From Rubrivivax sp. (GTDB lineage: Bacteria > Pseudomonadota > Gammaproteobacteria > Burkholderiales > Burkholderiaceae_C): a stretch of DNA of 64,000 bases. A program made the position numbers and the translations under genes. Of the stretch, positions 46,297 to 53,951 are shown in pieces. Below the pieces are notes generated by a model, which was not told the origin of the DNA, ran no database searches, and saw nothing but the letters and a program-made list of their open reading frames with translations. The first letter of the stretch is position 1. Each line of letters starts with the position of its first letter. The stretch spans positions 1 through 64,000 of the forward strand of contig JAIXSE010000011.1 in assembly GCA_027484825.1 (NCBI GenBank). The letters run 5' to 3'.

Positions 46297-48585
46297 ATGC
46301 CCTCAGTTCTCTCCACCACCGCTACGCCCCCCGACATGCTGGCGTCCGCCGCAGCTGCAGCTGCAGCCGCCCCGCAGCACAAGACCGCCCCTGCCAGCGC
46401 CGATCTGAACGATCTGGACGTCGCGGCCCTCTGGCAACGCTACACCAGCCGCCCCCGCGCGCCACTGCGCGCGAATACGCAGGACCTGACCCCGCTCCTG
46501 TGCGCCTTGCACAAGCTCAGCCGGTATGCCCCCGGCGACCTGCGCGAGCAGGAAGGACGCGCCATCGCCATGCAGATTTCTCGGAGCAGCCGCCTGTACC
46601 TGCCGGCAGACCACAACATCCGCGAGTTGGCGCGTGCCACGCTCCCCGTGATGATGGAGGTGCTGAAGGGCTCGGCGTCCGAAGCGCCCCGCCCGCGCGG
46701 CGTGCAGGTGGCGCTGGACGAATTCGGTGAGCACTGGCGTGAGTTGCTGAACGAAGACCTCCAGCACGGTCGGCCGATCACGCTGGTGAAATCCGTGCCG
46801 CTGAAAAACGCCTTCACCGTGTCGCCGTCCATCGTCGTGGGTGCCACGCTGGGGCGCTTTCACCCGCCGCGTTCGACCTGCCTGGCCAGCACGGTATCCG
46901 CAGACGATGCAACGGACAACCAGTCCGGCCATCCCCCTCTGCGGCCCCGGCTGTCCCTCCTCAGCGTGGAGGGCGGACTCCGGCTGGAAACACGACTCCA
47001 GACGGGGCAGACGCCGGATGAGGACGCAGCCTGCGAGGCGGCGATGTCTCGAATGGAAGACATCCTTCGGGTCGCGGCACGCGACCATCTGACCCTCGAA
47101 GAAGTGTTGTTTCGATTCAATCGCAAGGCGGGTCGCGAGTTCCAGCTGCAGATGGCCCCTGACCTGCGTCCCGGCACGTCCGTCGCTCACCTCAAAGCCG
47201 GCACCGCCGCTGGCGAAACGGCTGACCCCTCCACCGAGCTCCGGGCCCAACATGAATCGACCCTGTGGTTCCAGTATCGGCTCCTGGCCGAACCCAGTGC
47301 GATCGATCGGGTGGTGGCGGCTGCGGGCGGTCAGACTCGACTTGAACTGTGCCGACAGCTGGTAAACGACGCCGTGCGAGAGGAAAGCCAGTTGCTCGGT
47401 CGAAACAGGCCCTCGCAGGCCGGCCACTGCAGGCAATGGCTGGTGGCCGGTTGCGCCGTTCAACTGTGCCTGGAAGCCTCCCTGCGCGGAGCGTTCAGGG
47501 GCTTGCTCTATCAATTCGAGGTGCCGGTGGCGCAGGTGATGTCCGGGATGACGGTCACCGAACGCAATCTCATGAACGGCGTGGCGGCACATCTGGCCGG
47601 ACGGCTGAGCACCATTGGACTGCAGGTGACGCTGGACACGGACAGCCGACGTCCGAGACCGACCTTCGTGTCCTTCGACCTCGGGGAGCCGATGGGCTGC
47701 GTGAGGCTGCGGGTGGAGAGCGAGCGCCCTGCGGGACCCGCGTCCCGTGCGGTGCAGGCCCCACCGCCCGCAGACCCGGCGGGCCCTCGCTCGCGCACCA
47801 AGGCCCCGCCAGCGCTTCAGGTCGTCCTGGAAGAAGATCGCCTGGAAGAAGATCGCCTGGAAGAAGATCACCTGGGAGAAGATCGCCTAGGAGACATGGA
47901 TCTGAGCCTCCGGTGGCGCTACCCGCATGGCGGACGGCCGACCCCCAGGTACTTCGACCAGCTCCAACCGCTGCAGGACCAGCCGCACTGGGTGCGGACC
48001 CTGTTGTCTGGAAAGAACAAGGAACTCTATGAAGGCGCGCCGGGCGCTGAGGCGGACCCGAAGACCCTGATCACCGACGGCCCCGCTTCTTCGTTCGCAA
48101 CGGATTACGACACTGCCCTGAATGAAGTGCTGGAGGACATCCGCACGCCGGGCCGATGGAGCGGCTTCGCTGCCGAACTGGCGCCTCGCTTCATCACGCA
48201 GTGCGCCGGCTGGCCCCTGGGTCGCACGCTGGACATCCACAACAGCCTCACGGGCTCCTTGCTGTCACGCGCGGGAGAGCAGCTTCTTCAGCTCACGCCG
48301 GTGCGGGTGGCCCGGATGATGCTCAGCGATCACTATGTGGCCATGCAAGGCAGTCAGCTGCTGGACATCCCTGGCGATGGCGACTGCTTCTATGCCGCCC
48401 TCCTTGCCTCCATGACGCCCAGGGAGCGGAGTGCCCTGCTGGAGATCTGCGGATGCACCGGCCCCCAAGCCAGCTCCCTGGAGCACGCCACCGCTGCGCT
48501 GCGACGGCACTTTGCCAACCATCTGGACCTCTATCGATCGGGGTATCGCGAACAGATCACCCAGTTGCATGCGCTGATGCAGTGA
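46297..48585 (+). CDS. Array gene 4: permuted-OTU-like putative effector
   Basis: A 762-residue paralogue starting MPSVLSTTATPPDMLASAAA, with an Ala run near residues 18–26. The ATG at 46297 is one base past the stop of gene 3, so translation is probably coupled; no good ribosome-binding site or hrp box of its own is seen. Central motifs are LWFQYRLLA (about 323), GCAVQLCLEAS (about 385) and GEPMGC (about 463). A tandem acidic repeat (LEEDR, 47827–47886) forms the linker before the C-terminal domain. That domain has GFAAELAPRFITQCAGWPLG, SDHYVAM with His679 and PGDGDCFYAALLASM with Cys697. The putative catalytic pair is intact. Confidence 0.8.
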   Translation: MPSVLSTTATPPDMLASAAAAAAAAPQHKTAPASADLNDLDVAALWQRYTSRPRAPLRANTQDLTPLLCALHKLSRYAPGDLREQEGRAIAMQISRSSRLYLPADHNIRELARATLPVMMEVLKGSASEAPRPRGVQVALDEFGEHWRELLNEDLQHGRPITLVKSVPLKNAFTVSPSIVVGATLGRFHPPRSTCLASTVSADDATDNQSGHPPLRPRLSLLSVEGGLRLETRLQTGQTPDEDAACEAAMSRMEDILRVAARDHLTLEEVLFRFNRKAGREFQLQMAPDLRPGTSVAHLKAGTAAGETADPSTELRAQHESTLWFQYRLLAEPSAIDRVVAAAGGQTRLELCRQLVNDAVREESQLLGRNRPSQAGHCRQWLVAGCAVQLCLEASLRGAFRGLLYQFEVPVAQVMSGMTVTERNLMNGVAAHLAGRLSTIGLQVTLDTDSRRPRPTFVSFDLGEPMGCVRLRVESERPAGPASRAVQAPPPADPAGPRSRTKAPPALQVVLEEDRLEEDRLEEDHLGEDRLGDMDLSLRWRYPHGGRPTPRYFDQLQPLQDQPHWVRTLLSGKNKELYEGAPGAEADPKTLITDGPASSFATDYDTALNEVLEDIRTPGRWSGFAAELAPRFITQCAGWPLGRTLDIHNSLTGSLLSRAGEQLLQLTPVRVARMMLSDHYVAMQGSQLLDIPGDGDCFYAALLASMTPRERSALLEICGCTGPQASSLEHATAALRRHFANHLDLYRSGYREQITQLHALMQ
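47827..47886 (+). repeat. 15-base tandem repeat coding Leu-Glu-Glu-Asp-Arg in array gene 4
   Basis: Four near-identical copies of CTGGAAGAAGATCGC occur in tandem. The 15-base period keeps the frame and makes an acidic linker between the central and C-terminal regions. Confidence 0.85.
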
Positions 48586-48625
48586 CACCCGCCGGTGTGC
48601 CGCGCTGGCGGCCCCCTCCGGCGCT

Positions 48626-49411
48626 TCAGCGCAGCAAGGTCGTGCCGGCCGGGACAAAGCGCTCGGCCGACGCGTCGAAGTCCCAGCGCTCCACCGCCCA
48701 TTGCGGCCCCAGGTCGATCAGGTTCACTGAGTTGGGCACACCCCCGCGTACCCGCGTGCTCAAGGCCGTGCCGGCTTGCACGGCCCACATCGGTCGGGGC
48801 AGCGCCGGCCAGCGCTCCCGCAGTGGCACGACGAAGGGCAGATGGATATGACCGCCCACGATCAGGTCGGCACCCGCTTGCGCCCAGGCATGCACGGCGG
48901 CTTCATGGCCGTGCAGCAGATTGCTGACGTCGCTCTCGCGCGTCACCGCCACCGGCTGATGCACGGCCACCACCCGGCAGCGTACCTGCGCCGCCGCCCG
49001 CAAGCGCTGCGCCACCCGCTCGATCTGCTGCACCGACAGCTCGCCATCGGTGTGCCGATACCAGCGCGTCGTGTTGACGGCCACCACCTGCACATCCGCC
49101 GTGCGGAACTCTCCGTCCAGGGCCGGCTGGAAATGCCGCTGGAATCGCCGATAGGGATGCAGGCAGCGGCTCCACAGGTCGAACAGCGGGATGTCGTGAT
49201 TGCCCGGAATCGCCAGCAGTGCACGCGGGGCGATGCGGTCGATGAAGGCGCGGGCGGCGCGGAATTCAGGGACCCGGGCACGCTGGGTGATGTCGCCGGT
49301 CAGCAGCAGAAGGTCAGGCGCGCGCTCGCGCCAGAGCGCCTCCAGCGCTGCCATGACAACGGGACGTTCGGTGCCGAAATGCGGGTCGCTGACCTGCAGC
49401 AGCAAGGTCAC
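48626..49411 (-). CDS. Calcineurin-like metallophosphoesterase
   Basis: A 261-residue protein of the metallophosphoesterase superfamily. The metal-binding motifs appear in order: QVSDPHFG (D-x-H), LTGDIT (GD), IPGNHD (GNHD), VVAVHQPV and GGHIHLPF (GHxH). The nearest relatives by motif are class III cyclic-nucleotide/YfcE-type hydrolases; the substrate is unknown. The GTG at 49411 with GGAAGGA upstream is preferred over the ATG at 49501. It overlaps the stop of the lipid kinase gene by four bases, so the two are coupled. The function may concern phospholipid or nucleotide signalling. Confidence 0.9.
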   Translation of the reverse strand: MTLLLQVSDPHFGTERPVVMAALEALWRERAPDLLLLTGDITQRARVPEFRAARAFIDRIAPRALLAIPGNHDIPLFDLWSRCLHPYRRFQRHFQPALDGEFRTADVQVVAVNTTRWYRHTDGELSVQQIERVAQRLRAAAQVRCRVVAVHQPVAVTRESDVSNLLHGHEAAVHAWAQAGADLIVGGHIHLPFVVPLRERWPALPRPMWAVQAGTALSTRVRGGVPNSVNLIDLGPQWAVERWDFDASAERFVPAGTTLLR

Positions 49412-50538
49412 GGACGCGGTCCTTCCGTCTCCGGTTGAAGTGGGGCGGTCGAGGCGATCGGGCCGTGCCGCTCCAACGGCGCGGGTGGCCGGGCGTCCCA
49501 CTCAGGATCCCGGTCGGGGTCCGGGCCCTGCTCCGGATCCTGCTCCGGATCCTGCTCCGGTTCCTGCTCCGGTTCGTGCTGAGCAGTCTGCTGCGCCGCC
49601 CGCTCGGGAGCCAGGCCGCGCGGACGCACCAGCAACAGCGGCTCGGGCGCCACCTCGAAGGTCAGCGGCAACTGCATCCAGACGATCTCGCCATCAGTGG
49701 CCACCTTGACCCGGCGCGTGCCAAAACGTCGCGCCCGCACGGTCATGCGCTTGAAGGAGAAGTCCACCAGCTCATCCGCCTCGTTCAGCCGCCCCAGCGC
49801 GCCCTGCAGCAGCAATTTCAGCAAGGCCCAGCGGCCCACAGGACGCAGGGCCACGCCGGCCAGTTCCCCACGGTCGATGGCGCGCGATTCCGGCAGGCCC
49901 ACCTGCTCCATCTGCAAGGCGTTGTTGCCGACAAAGAGCGTGGGCGTGCGGATGTCCTGCGGGGCCTGCGGCGCATCCGGCGCCTCAAAACGCAAGCGCA
50001 GCGAGCGGTGCCCCTTGAGCAGCGTTGCGATGCCCGCGCCCAACGCCACCAGCCGGCTGCGACCGAATTGCTGTTTCCAGCTTTCGCGGTCTTCCAGCAA
50101 CTGCGGGTAGAGCCCGACGCTGGCATTGACCAGGAACGCCCGGCCATTGACCCGCCCCACCTGCACGGCCTGCGGCGTTTCCTCCAGCAAGGTCTTCAAG
50201 GCCTCGCGGATGTCGGCCGAAATACCGTGGGTGCGACTGAAATAGTTGAAGGTGCCGCGCGGCAGCACGCCGTAGGGACAGCCGCTGCCCAGCGTGGCCT
50301 GGGCCACGGAGCTGAGCGTGCCGTCGCCGCCAGCGGCCACGACGATGCCGCCAGCCGCCTTGGCCCGGCGCACAGCTTCATGCGCCGTCTCCATCAGCCG
50401 ACCGGGGGCATCGACGGTCAACAGCTCCGCCTGCCGACCCTGGGCCGCGCAGGCGGATTCGATCTCACGGCGAACCTCCTCGCGGTCGCCACGACCGGAG
50501 GCCAGATTGAACACCACGAACAGAGGGGGACCCGCCAT
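49408..50538 (-). CDS. Diacylglycerol/lipid kinase family protein
   Basis: A 376-residue cytoplasmic kinase of the DagK/YegS family, which phosphorylates diacylglycerol-like lipids with ATP. The N-terminal catalytic domain begins FVVFNLASGRGDREEVRREI and has the glycine-rich motif VVAAGGDGTLSSVAQATL and GVLPRGTFNYFSR. A C-terminal beta domain includes RVKVATDGEIVWMQLPL. After about residue 315 comes a Pro/Glu/Asp/Gln-rich tail coded by 12-base repeats, unlike the family. It overlaps the phosphoesterase gene downstream by four bases, and the FMN-binding protein gene is 24 bases upstream. Confidence 0.9.
   Translation of the reverse strand: MAGPPLFVVFNLASGRGDREEVRREIESACAAQGRQAELLTVDAPGRLMETAHEAVRRAKAAGGIVVAAGGDGTLSSVAQATLGSGCPYGVLPRGTFNYFSRTHGISADIREALKTLLEETPQAVQVGRVNGRAFLVNASVGLYPQLLEDRESWKQQFGRSRLVALGAGIATLLKGHRSLRLRFEAPDAPQAPQDIRTPTLFVGNNALQMEQVGLPESRAIDRGELAGVALRPVGRWALLKLLLQGALGRLNEADELVDFSFKRMTVRARRFGTRRVKVATDGEIVWMQLPLTFEVAPEPLLLVRPRGLAPERAAQQTAQHEPEQEPEQDPEQDPEQGPDPDRDPEWDARPPAPLERHGPIASTAPLQPETEGPRP
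49528..49575 (-). repeat. 12-base tandem repeat in the lipid-kinase tail
   Basis: Four copies of CTGCTCCGG(A/T)TC stand in tandem on the plus strand, coding Glu/Asp-Pro-Glu-Gln units on the minus strand. The unit length is a multiple of three, so copy changes would keep the frame. Confidence 0.85.
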
Positions 50539-50562
50539 GCTTGAACCTTTGTTGCTGTTGTC

Positions 50563-51096
50563 TCAACCGGCATTCATGCGCACATCGCCGGTCTCGCCGA
50601 GCTTTCGCGGCGGCTCGCCGGTGACCACGCTCTTGGCCATCTCGTACAGCTGCATCAGCTTGCTGGCCTTGACGTCCCAGTAGCTCGCGTGGGTGATTTT
50701 GACCTGCACCAGCGCCACATCCGGATCGTCCACGCCCTGGGGGAACCAGGCCTGTGCCGCCTTGTTCCAGAGCTGCTCCCGGCGCTGGCGGTCTTCCACC
50801 AGCGAGGCGCGACCGGACACGCTGACGTAGGAATCGCTGTCGGTATTGGCAAAACTGACGTTGACGATGGAATCGCCCTGGAGGTCCGCCACCGGATCTC
50901 CGGAGCGGGACATGAAGAACCACAGGGTGTCGTCCTCGTCCACCGACCGGTTCTGCAGCGTCATCGGACGGGCGTGCAGATGGCCGTTGGCATGGCGGGT
51001 GGTGAACATCGCAAAGCGGGTGTCCTTGATCAGATCCCACAACTTGTGCCGACGTTCAGCCTCGTTGACGGGGGTGGTCGTGCTGGAAACAGACAT
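50563..51096 (-). CDS. Pyridoxamine-phosphate-oxidase-like general stress protein
   Basis: A 177-residue FMN-binding split-barrel protein of the general stress protein 26 type. Typical stretches are LWDLIKDTRFAMFTTRHANG and GHLHARPMTLQ near the N-terminus, LWFFMSRSGDPVADL, and VSVSGRASLVEDR. CAGGAG precedes the ATG at 51096. The exact substrate is unknown; relatives bind FMN, FAD or F420. It probably heads a unit with the lipid kinase and phosphoesterase. Confidence 0.9.
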   Translation of the reverse strand: MSVSSTTTPVNEAERRHKLWDLIKDTRFAMFTTRHANGHLHARPMTLQNRSVDEDDTLWFFMSRSGDPVADLQGDSIVNVSFANTDSDSYVSVSGRASLVEDRQRREQLWNKAAQAWFPQGVDDPDVALVQVKITHASYWDVKASKLMQLYEMAKSVVTGEPPRKLGETGDVRMNAG

Positions 51097-51197
51097 GGTG
51101 TGAACTCCTGAAGACTTGACTGCTTCCTTGGCAAGGGGCGTGCCCTTACGATGCGCGCACTTTGGTCGTGCGGCCCTGTGGCCCGTTGTCCTGACCC

Positions 51198-51884
51198 ATG
51201 CGCTCCGTCTCATTCGCTGCAAGTCTGCCCGCCCTGCTCGCCGCCCTGTTCGCCGGCTCGGTGCATGCCGCGGGGGGCCATCATGCGGTGGACGATGCCG
51301 CCATCATGGATCCGGGCCAATGCCAGCTCGAGCTCTGGCAGGAGCGCAGCGTGCACGACAGCGGCACGCTCACCCATGTGGGTCCGGGTTGTCGGCTCGG
51401 TGCGCTGGAATGGGGATTCAACCTGGATCGGGTGCGGCCCCCTGGCGAAGCCGCTTTGACCCTGTTCGGGCCCCAGGCCAAATGGGCCCTGCCGGTCAAC
51501 GATCAATGGAGCGTGGGTGTGTCTGTCGGCGCCACCTGGACGGGTCGCGACGCCCGTTATGCCGGCAGCACCGTGCTGGTACCGGTGACATGGCAAGCCA
51601 CGCCCGCGCTGGCGCTGCATGGCAACCTGGGTGTGGATCAGCAGCCCGGGGTGGGTGCGTTGTCACGCCGCGGACTGGCGGCCGAATGGACGCCGACGGC
51701 CCACTGGTCCTTCATCGCCGAGCGATTCGACGACCATGGCGCCCGCCACTGGCGTGGCGGGGTGCGCTATCTCGTGGATGAACGCCTGTCGGTGGACCTG
51801 AGCCGGGCGGCTCATCTCGGTCCGCAGACACGCCCGTGGTGGGCGTTCGGCGTCAATTGGAGTTTCAGTCGAGACGCACGTTGA
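51198..51884 (+). CDS. Predicted exported beta-rich protein, unknown function
   Basis: A 228-residue protein with a signal peptide (LPALLAALFAGSVHA) and a mature part of alternating hydrophobic/polar strands ending in WAFGVNWSFSR. A terminal aromatic strand suggests an outer-membrane beta barrel. I do not recognise a family. HHAVDDAAIMDPGQCQLELW near the mature N-terminus resembles a small conserved element of putative outer-membrane proteins. Its 3' end overlaps the convergent MetA-like gene by 20 bases. Confidence 0.7.
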   Translation: MRSVSFAASLPALLAALFAGSVHAAGGHHAVDDAAIMDPGQCQLELWQERSVHDSGTLTHVGPGCRLGALEWGFNLDRVRPPGEAALTLFGPQAKWALPVNDQWSVGVSVGATWTGRDARYAGSTVLVPVTWQATPALALHGNLGVDQQPGVGALSRRGLAAEWTPTAHWSFIAERFDDHGARHWRGGVRYLVDERLSVDLSRAAHLGPQTRPWWAFGVNWSFSRDAR

Positions 51885-52875
51885 GACGCAGCCAGGTGAC
51901 CGTGCCCTGGGGACGATTGCGGACGGCGAATTCCTGCATGGTCTTGAGGTCCACGCCCCAGTTGCCGCTCTCGGCCACATAGGCGATGACCGGGCCGGCC
52001 GACAGCGCCTGCACCTTGTTGGGCAGGCTCGATCCGCCGCTGTCGGCGGTGAACTGCTTGAGCACATAGCCCTGCAGGCCCAGTTGCCACTGGTCGGTCA
52101 CGCGGTACATGCCGCTCCAGTCCGCATGCAGGTACTGGCCCGACTTCACGCCGGTGTCGTCATTGCGGGTGTTGAAGGAATAGGTGGCGCGCAGGCCGAC
52201 GGAGAACCCGTTCTCCCAGGCACGCGTGGCCACCAGCAGCGGCTTGAAGGTCCAGTACTTGCCAGCGCCGGTGTTGACCACGCGGTTCTTGTCGTAGTCG
52301 CCCAGCGGCGGGTTCATCGCCACACCGGCCACGATGCGTGATTCATCCTGGGCCCAGTCGATGTAGGCCGCCAGCTCCGGATCGGCCAGACCGGAATGGC
52401 TGCCCGAACGCAGTGCGCTGGCCGTGGCCAGGGCGCCGTTCACCGCGGCCACCACCTGCTGCGGCGTGCCTGCGGGCAGCGTGGTGCTCAGGTTCACATG
52501 GGTGGTCTGATGCACCATCGGCAGCGCGGCGGAAAAGCCCAGGCGGCCGTCCCACACGATCTGGTCGGTGACGAAGGTCAGACGGGGCACCAGCACATCG
52601 GCCCGCACACTGCCCTGCACCGTCAGCGGCAGGGTGCCGACACCGGGAATGGTGGTGCTGCTGGTGGGTGTGTTGCCATTGGCATCGCGCAGCTTGGTCG
52701 CTTCATAGTGCTGCGCCCAGATCTGGCCGTACACGCCGGGAAACTGCGGCGTGGCCAGCTCGTAGGACGGTGCACCCAGCAGGCCACGGACCTGGCTGTT
52801 CTCAGTGGCCCAGGTGGCGCCGGCCGTCAGGCACAGCGCAGCAGCCGCCAAGGCGCGGCAATGAAGCGTCGTCAT
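51865..52875 (-). CDS. SphA/MetA-like outer-membrane transporter family protein (Phenol_MetA_deg)
   Basis: A 336-residue exported protein with a signal peptide (LAAAALCLTAGATWA) and a beta-barrel-like mature region. It resembles the Phenol_MetA_deg (SphA) family, in which members occur in aromatic-degradation clusters and are thought to be outer-membrane channels. Supporting stretches include VAMNPPLGDYDKNRVVNTGA, GLRATYSFNTRNDDTGVKSG and LQGYVLKQF. No aromatic-degradation genes are nearby, so the substrate is unknown. The start lies 10–15 bases past a GGTTCT-type leader with only a weak ribosome-binding site. Confidence 0.85.
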   Translation of the reverse strand: MTTLHCRALAAAALCLTAGATWATENSQVRGLLGAPSYELATPQFPGVYGQIWAQHYEATKLRDANGNTPTSSTTIPGVGTLPLTVQGSVRADVLVPRLTFVTDQIVWDGRLGFSAALPMVHQTTHVNLSTTLPAGTPQQVVAAVNGALATASALRSGSHSGLADPELAAYIDWAQDESRIVAGVAMNPPLGDYDKNRVVNTGAGKYWTFKPLLVATRAWENGFSVGLRATYSFNTRNDDTGVKSGQYLHADWSGMYRVTDQWQLGLQGYVLKQFTADSGGSSLPNKVQALSAGPVIAYVAESGNWGVDLKTMQEFAVRNRPQGTVTWLRLNVRLD

Positions 52876-53234
52876 AGAACCCTCGATGAAGTTGTTGTCT
52901 CAGTCTGTTGATGGGTGTTGCGCCGGACCGCCCGCGGCCCTGATGGCGTCAACCCCTGATGCGCGGAGAGGCCGATGGACACGGCCTTTGCGACGATGTG
53001 CATCATGCCGACCCGCGGCCAAAGGCGGCGTGCCAAACGTCACAGGTCGTATCAATTAGAGGCGGACCCCCACACCGCGGGGCTGTTGTGACGGCGGCGC
53101 TTCCGCTGTAATTCGCGGCGCTGAATCGCCGATGACATCGGTGCAAACGGCGGTGCACGCAGGATCGGGTGAAGTCCACAGCCTGCGTCGCATCACAAGA
53201 ACACGACATGAATCGAACACACGAGGAGCAGCAC
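52876..53234. other. 359-base gene-free gap
   Basis: The gap lies between the divergent SphA-like and chalcone-isomerase-like genes and must hold both promoters. I see no gene, RNA gene or repeat. There are short GC-rich inverted repeats around 53090–53125 (GGCGC-rich) and GAGGAG just before the ATG at 53235. Confidence 0.6.
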
Positions 53235-53825
53235 ATGAACCGTCTTTCCATCCGCATCCTGGGCCTGGCCATGGGCTTGGCGGCAGCCACCACGGCCTGG
53301 GCCGAAGTCGATGTGGAGGGCTACAAGTTCCAGGACACTGAAGCGGTCTACGGACAGAACCTGCTGCTCAACGGCGCGGCCACCTCCAGCATCCTCTCCA
53401 CCCGCTCCACCGCGGTCGGCTTTTATCTGCCCAAGAAGCAGACCACGATGGAAGGCGCCGTGGCGGAAAAAGGCGTGAAGCGCATCCAGTTCTACATGCT
53501 GCGCGACGTGTCCGCCCGCGACCTGTCCAATGCGATGCTGGACCGCATCCGCCAGAATGCCCAGGACGAATTCGCCAAGAACATCATCCAGACCTCGCAA
53601 CTGGGCGTGGTGTTCGGCAGTCGGTCAAAACTGCTCAAGGGCGAGCTGGTGACCATCGACTACGACCCGGCCAAGCGCGCCACCAGCTTCGCGGTGAACG
53701 GCCAGAAGATGGGCGATCCCATCGAAGGGGAGAGCTTCTTCCCGATGATGATGAAGGTGTGGATCGGCCCGAAGGTGCGGGGCAGCACGCGGGACGGCCT
53801 GCTGGGCATTGCGCCAGCGAAGTGA
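53235..53825 (+). CDS. Chalcone-isomerase-like exported protein
   Basis: A 196-residue protein with a signal peptide (LGLAMGLAAATTAWA) and a chalcone-isomerase-like fold region: VEGYKFQDTEAVYGQNLLLN, STAVGFYLPKKQTTMEG, and a terminal FPMMMKVWIGPKV. Bacterial members of this family are secreted or periplasmic and of unknown function; they are not expected to isomerise chalcones. GAGGAG before the ATG at 53235 sets the start. It is monocistronic, with a repeat-rich gap after it. Confidence 0.88.
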   Translation: MNRLSIRILGLAMGLAAATTAWAEVDVEGYKFQDTEAVYGQNLLLNGAATSSILSTRSTAVGFYLPKKQTTMEGAVAEKGVKRIQFYMLRDVSARDLSNAMLDRIRQNAQDEFAKNIIQTSQLGVVFGSRSKLLKGELVTIDYDPAKRATSFAVNGQKMGDPIEGESFFPMMMKVWIGPKVRGSTRDGLLGIAPAK

Positions 53826-53861
53826 GGGCATAAGGGCGACAGCGGCAGCGATTGCCGCTCG

Positions 53862-53940
53862 TTCCGCTGATGCCGCTCATGCGGCTCATGCGGCTCTTAT
53901 CGCTCCTACCGCTCTTACCGCCGCTCTCACCGCTCTTGGC
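53862..53940. repeat. Degenerate 9-base repeat run (CCGCTC-type)
   Basis: Between two convergent genes the sequence runs through units such as CCGCTCATG, CGGCTCATG, CGGCTCTTA, TCGCTCCTA and CCGCTCTTA. It is low-complexity and non-coding, and may mark slippage. Confidence 0.6.
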
Positions 53941-53951
53941 GGCCCACGCCT

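Noticed and set aside
53862-53940. CRISPR array
   Set aside because: The units are 9 bases and degenerate, without spacers.
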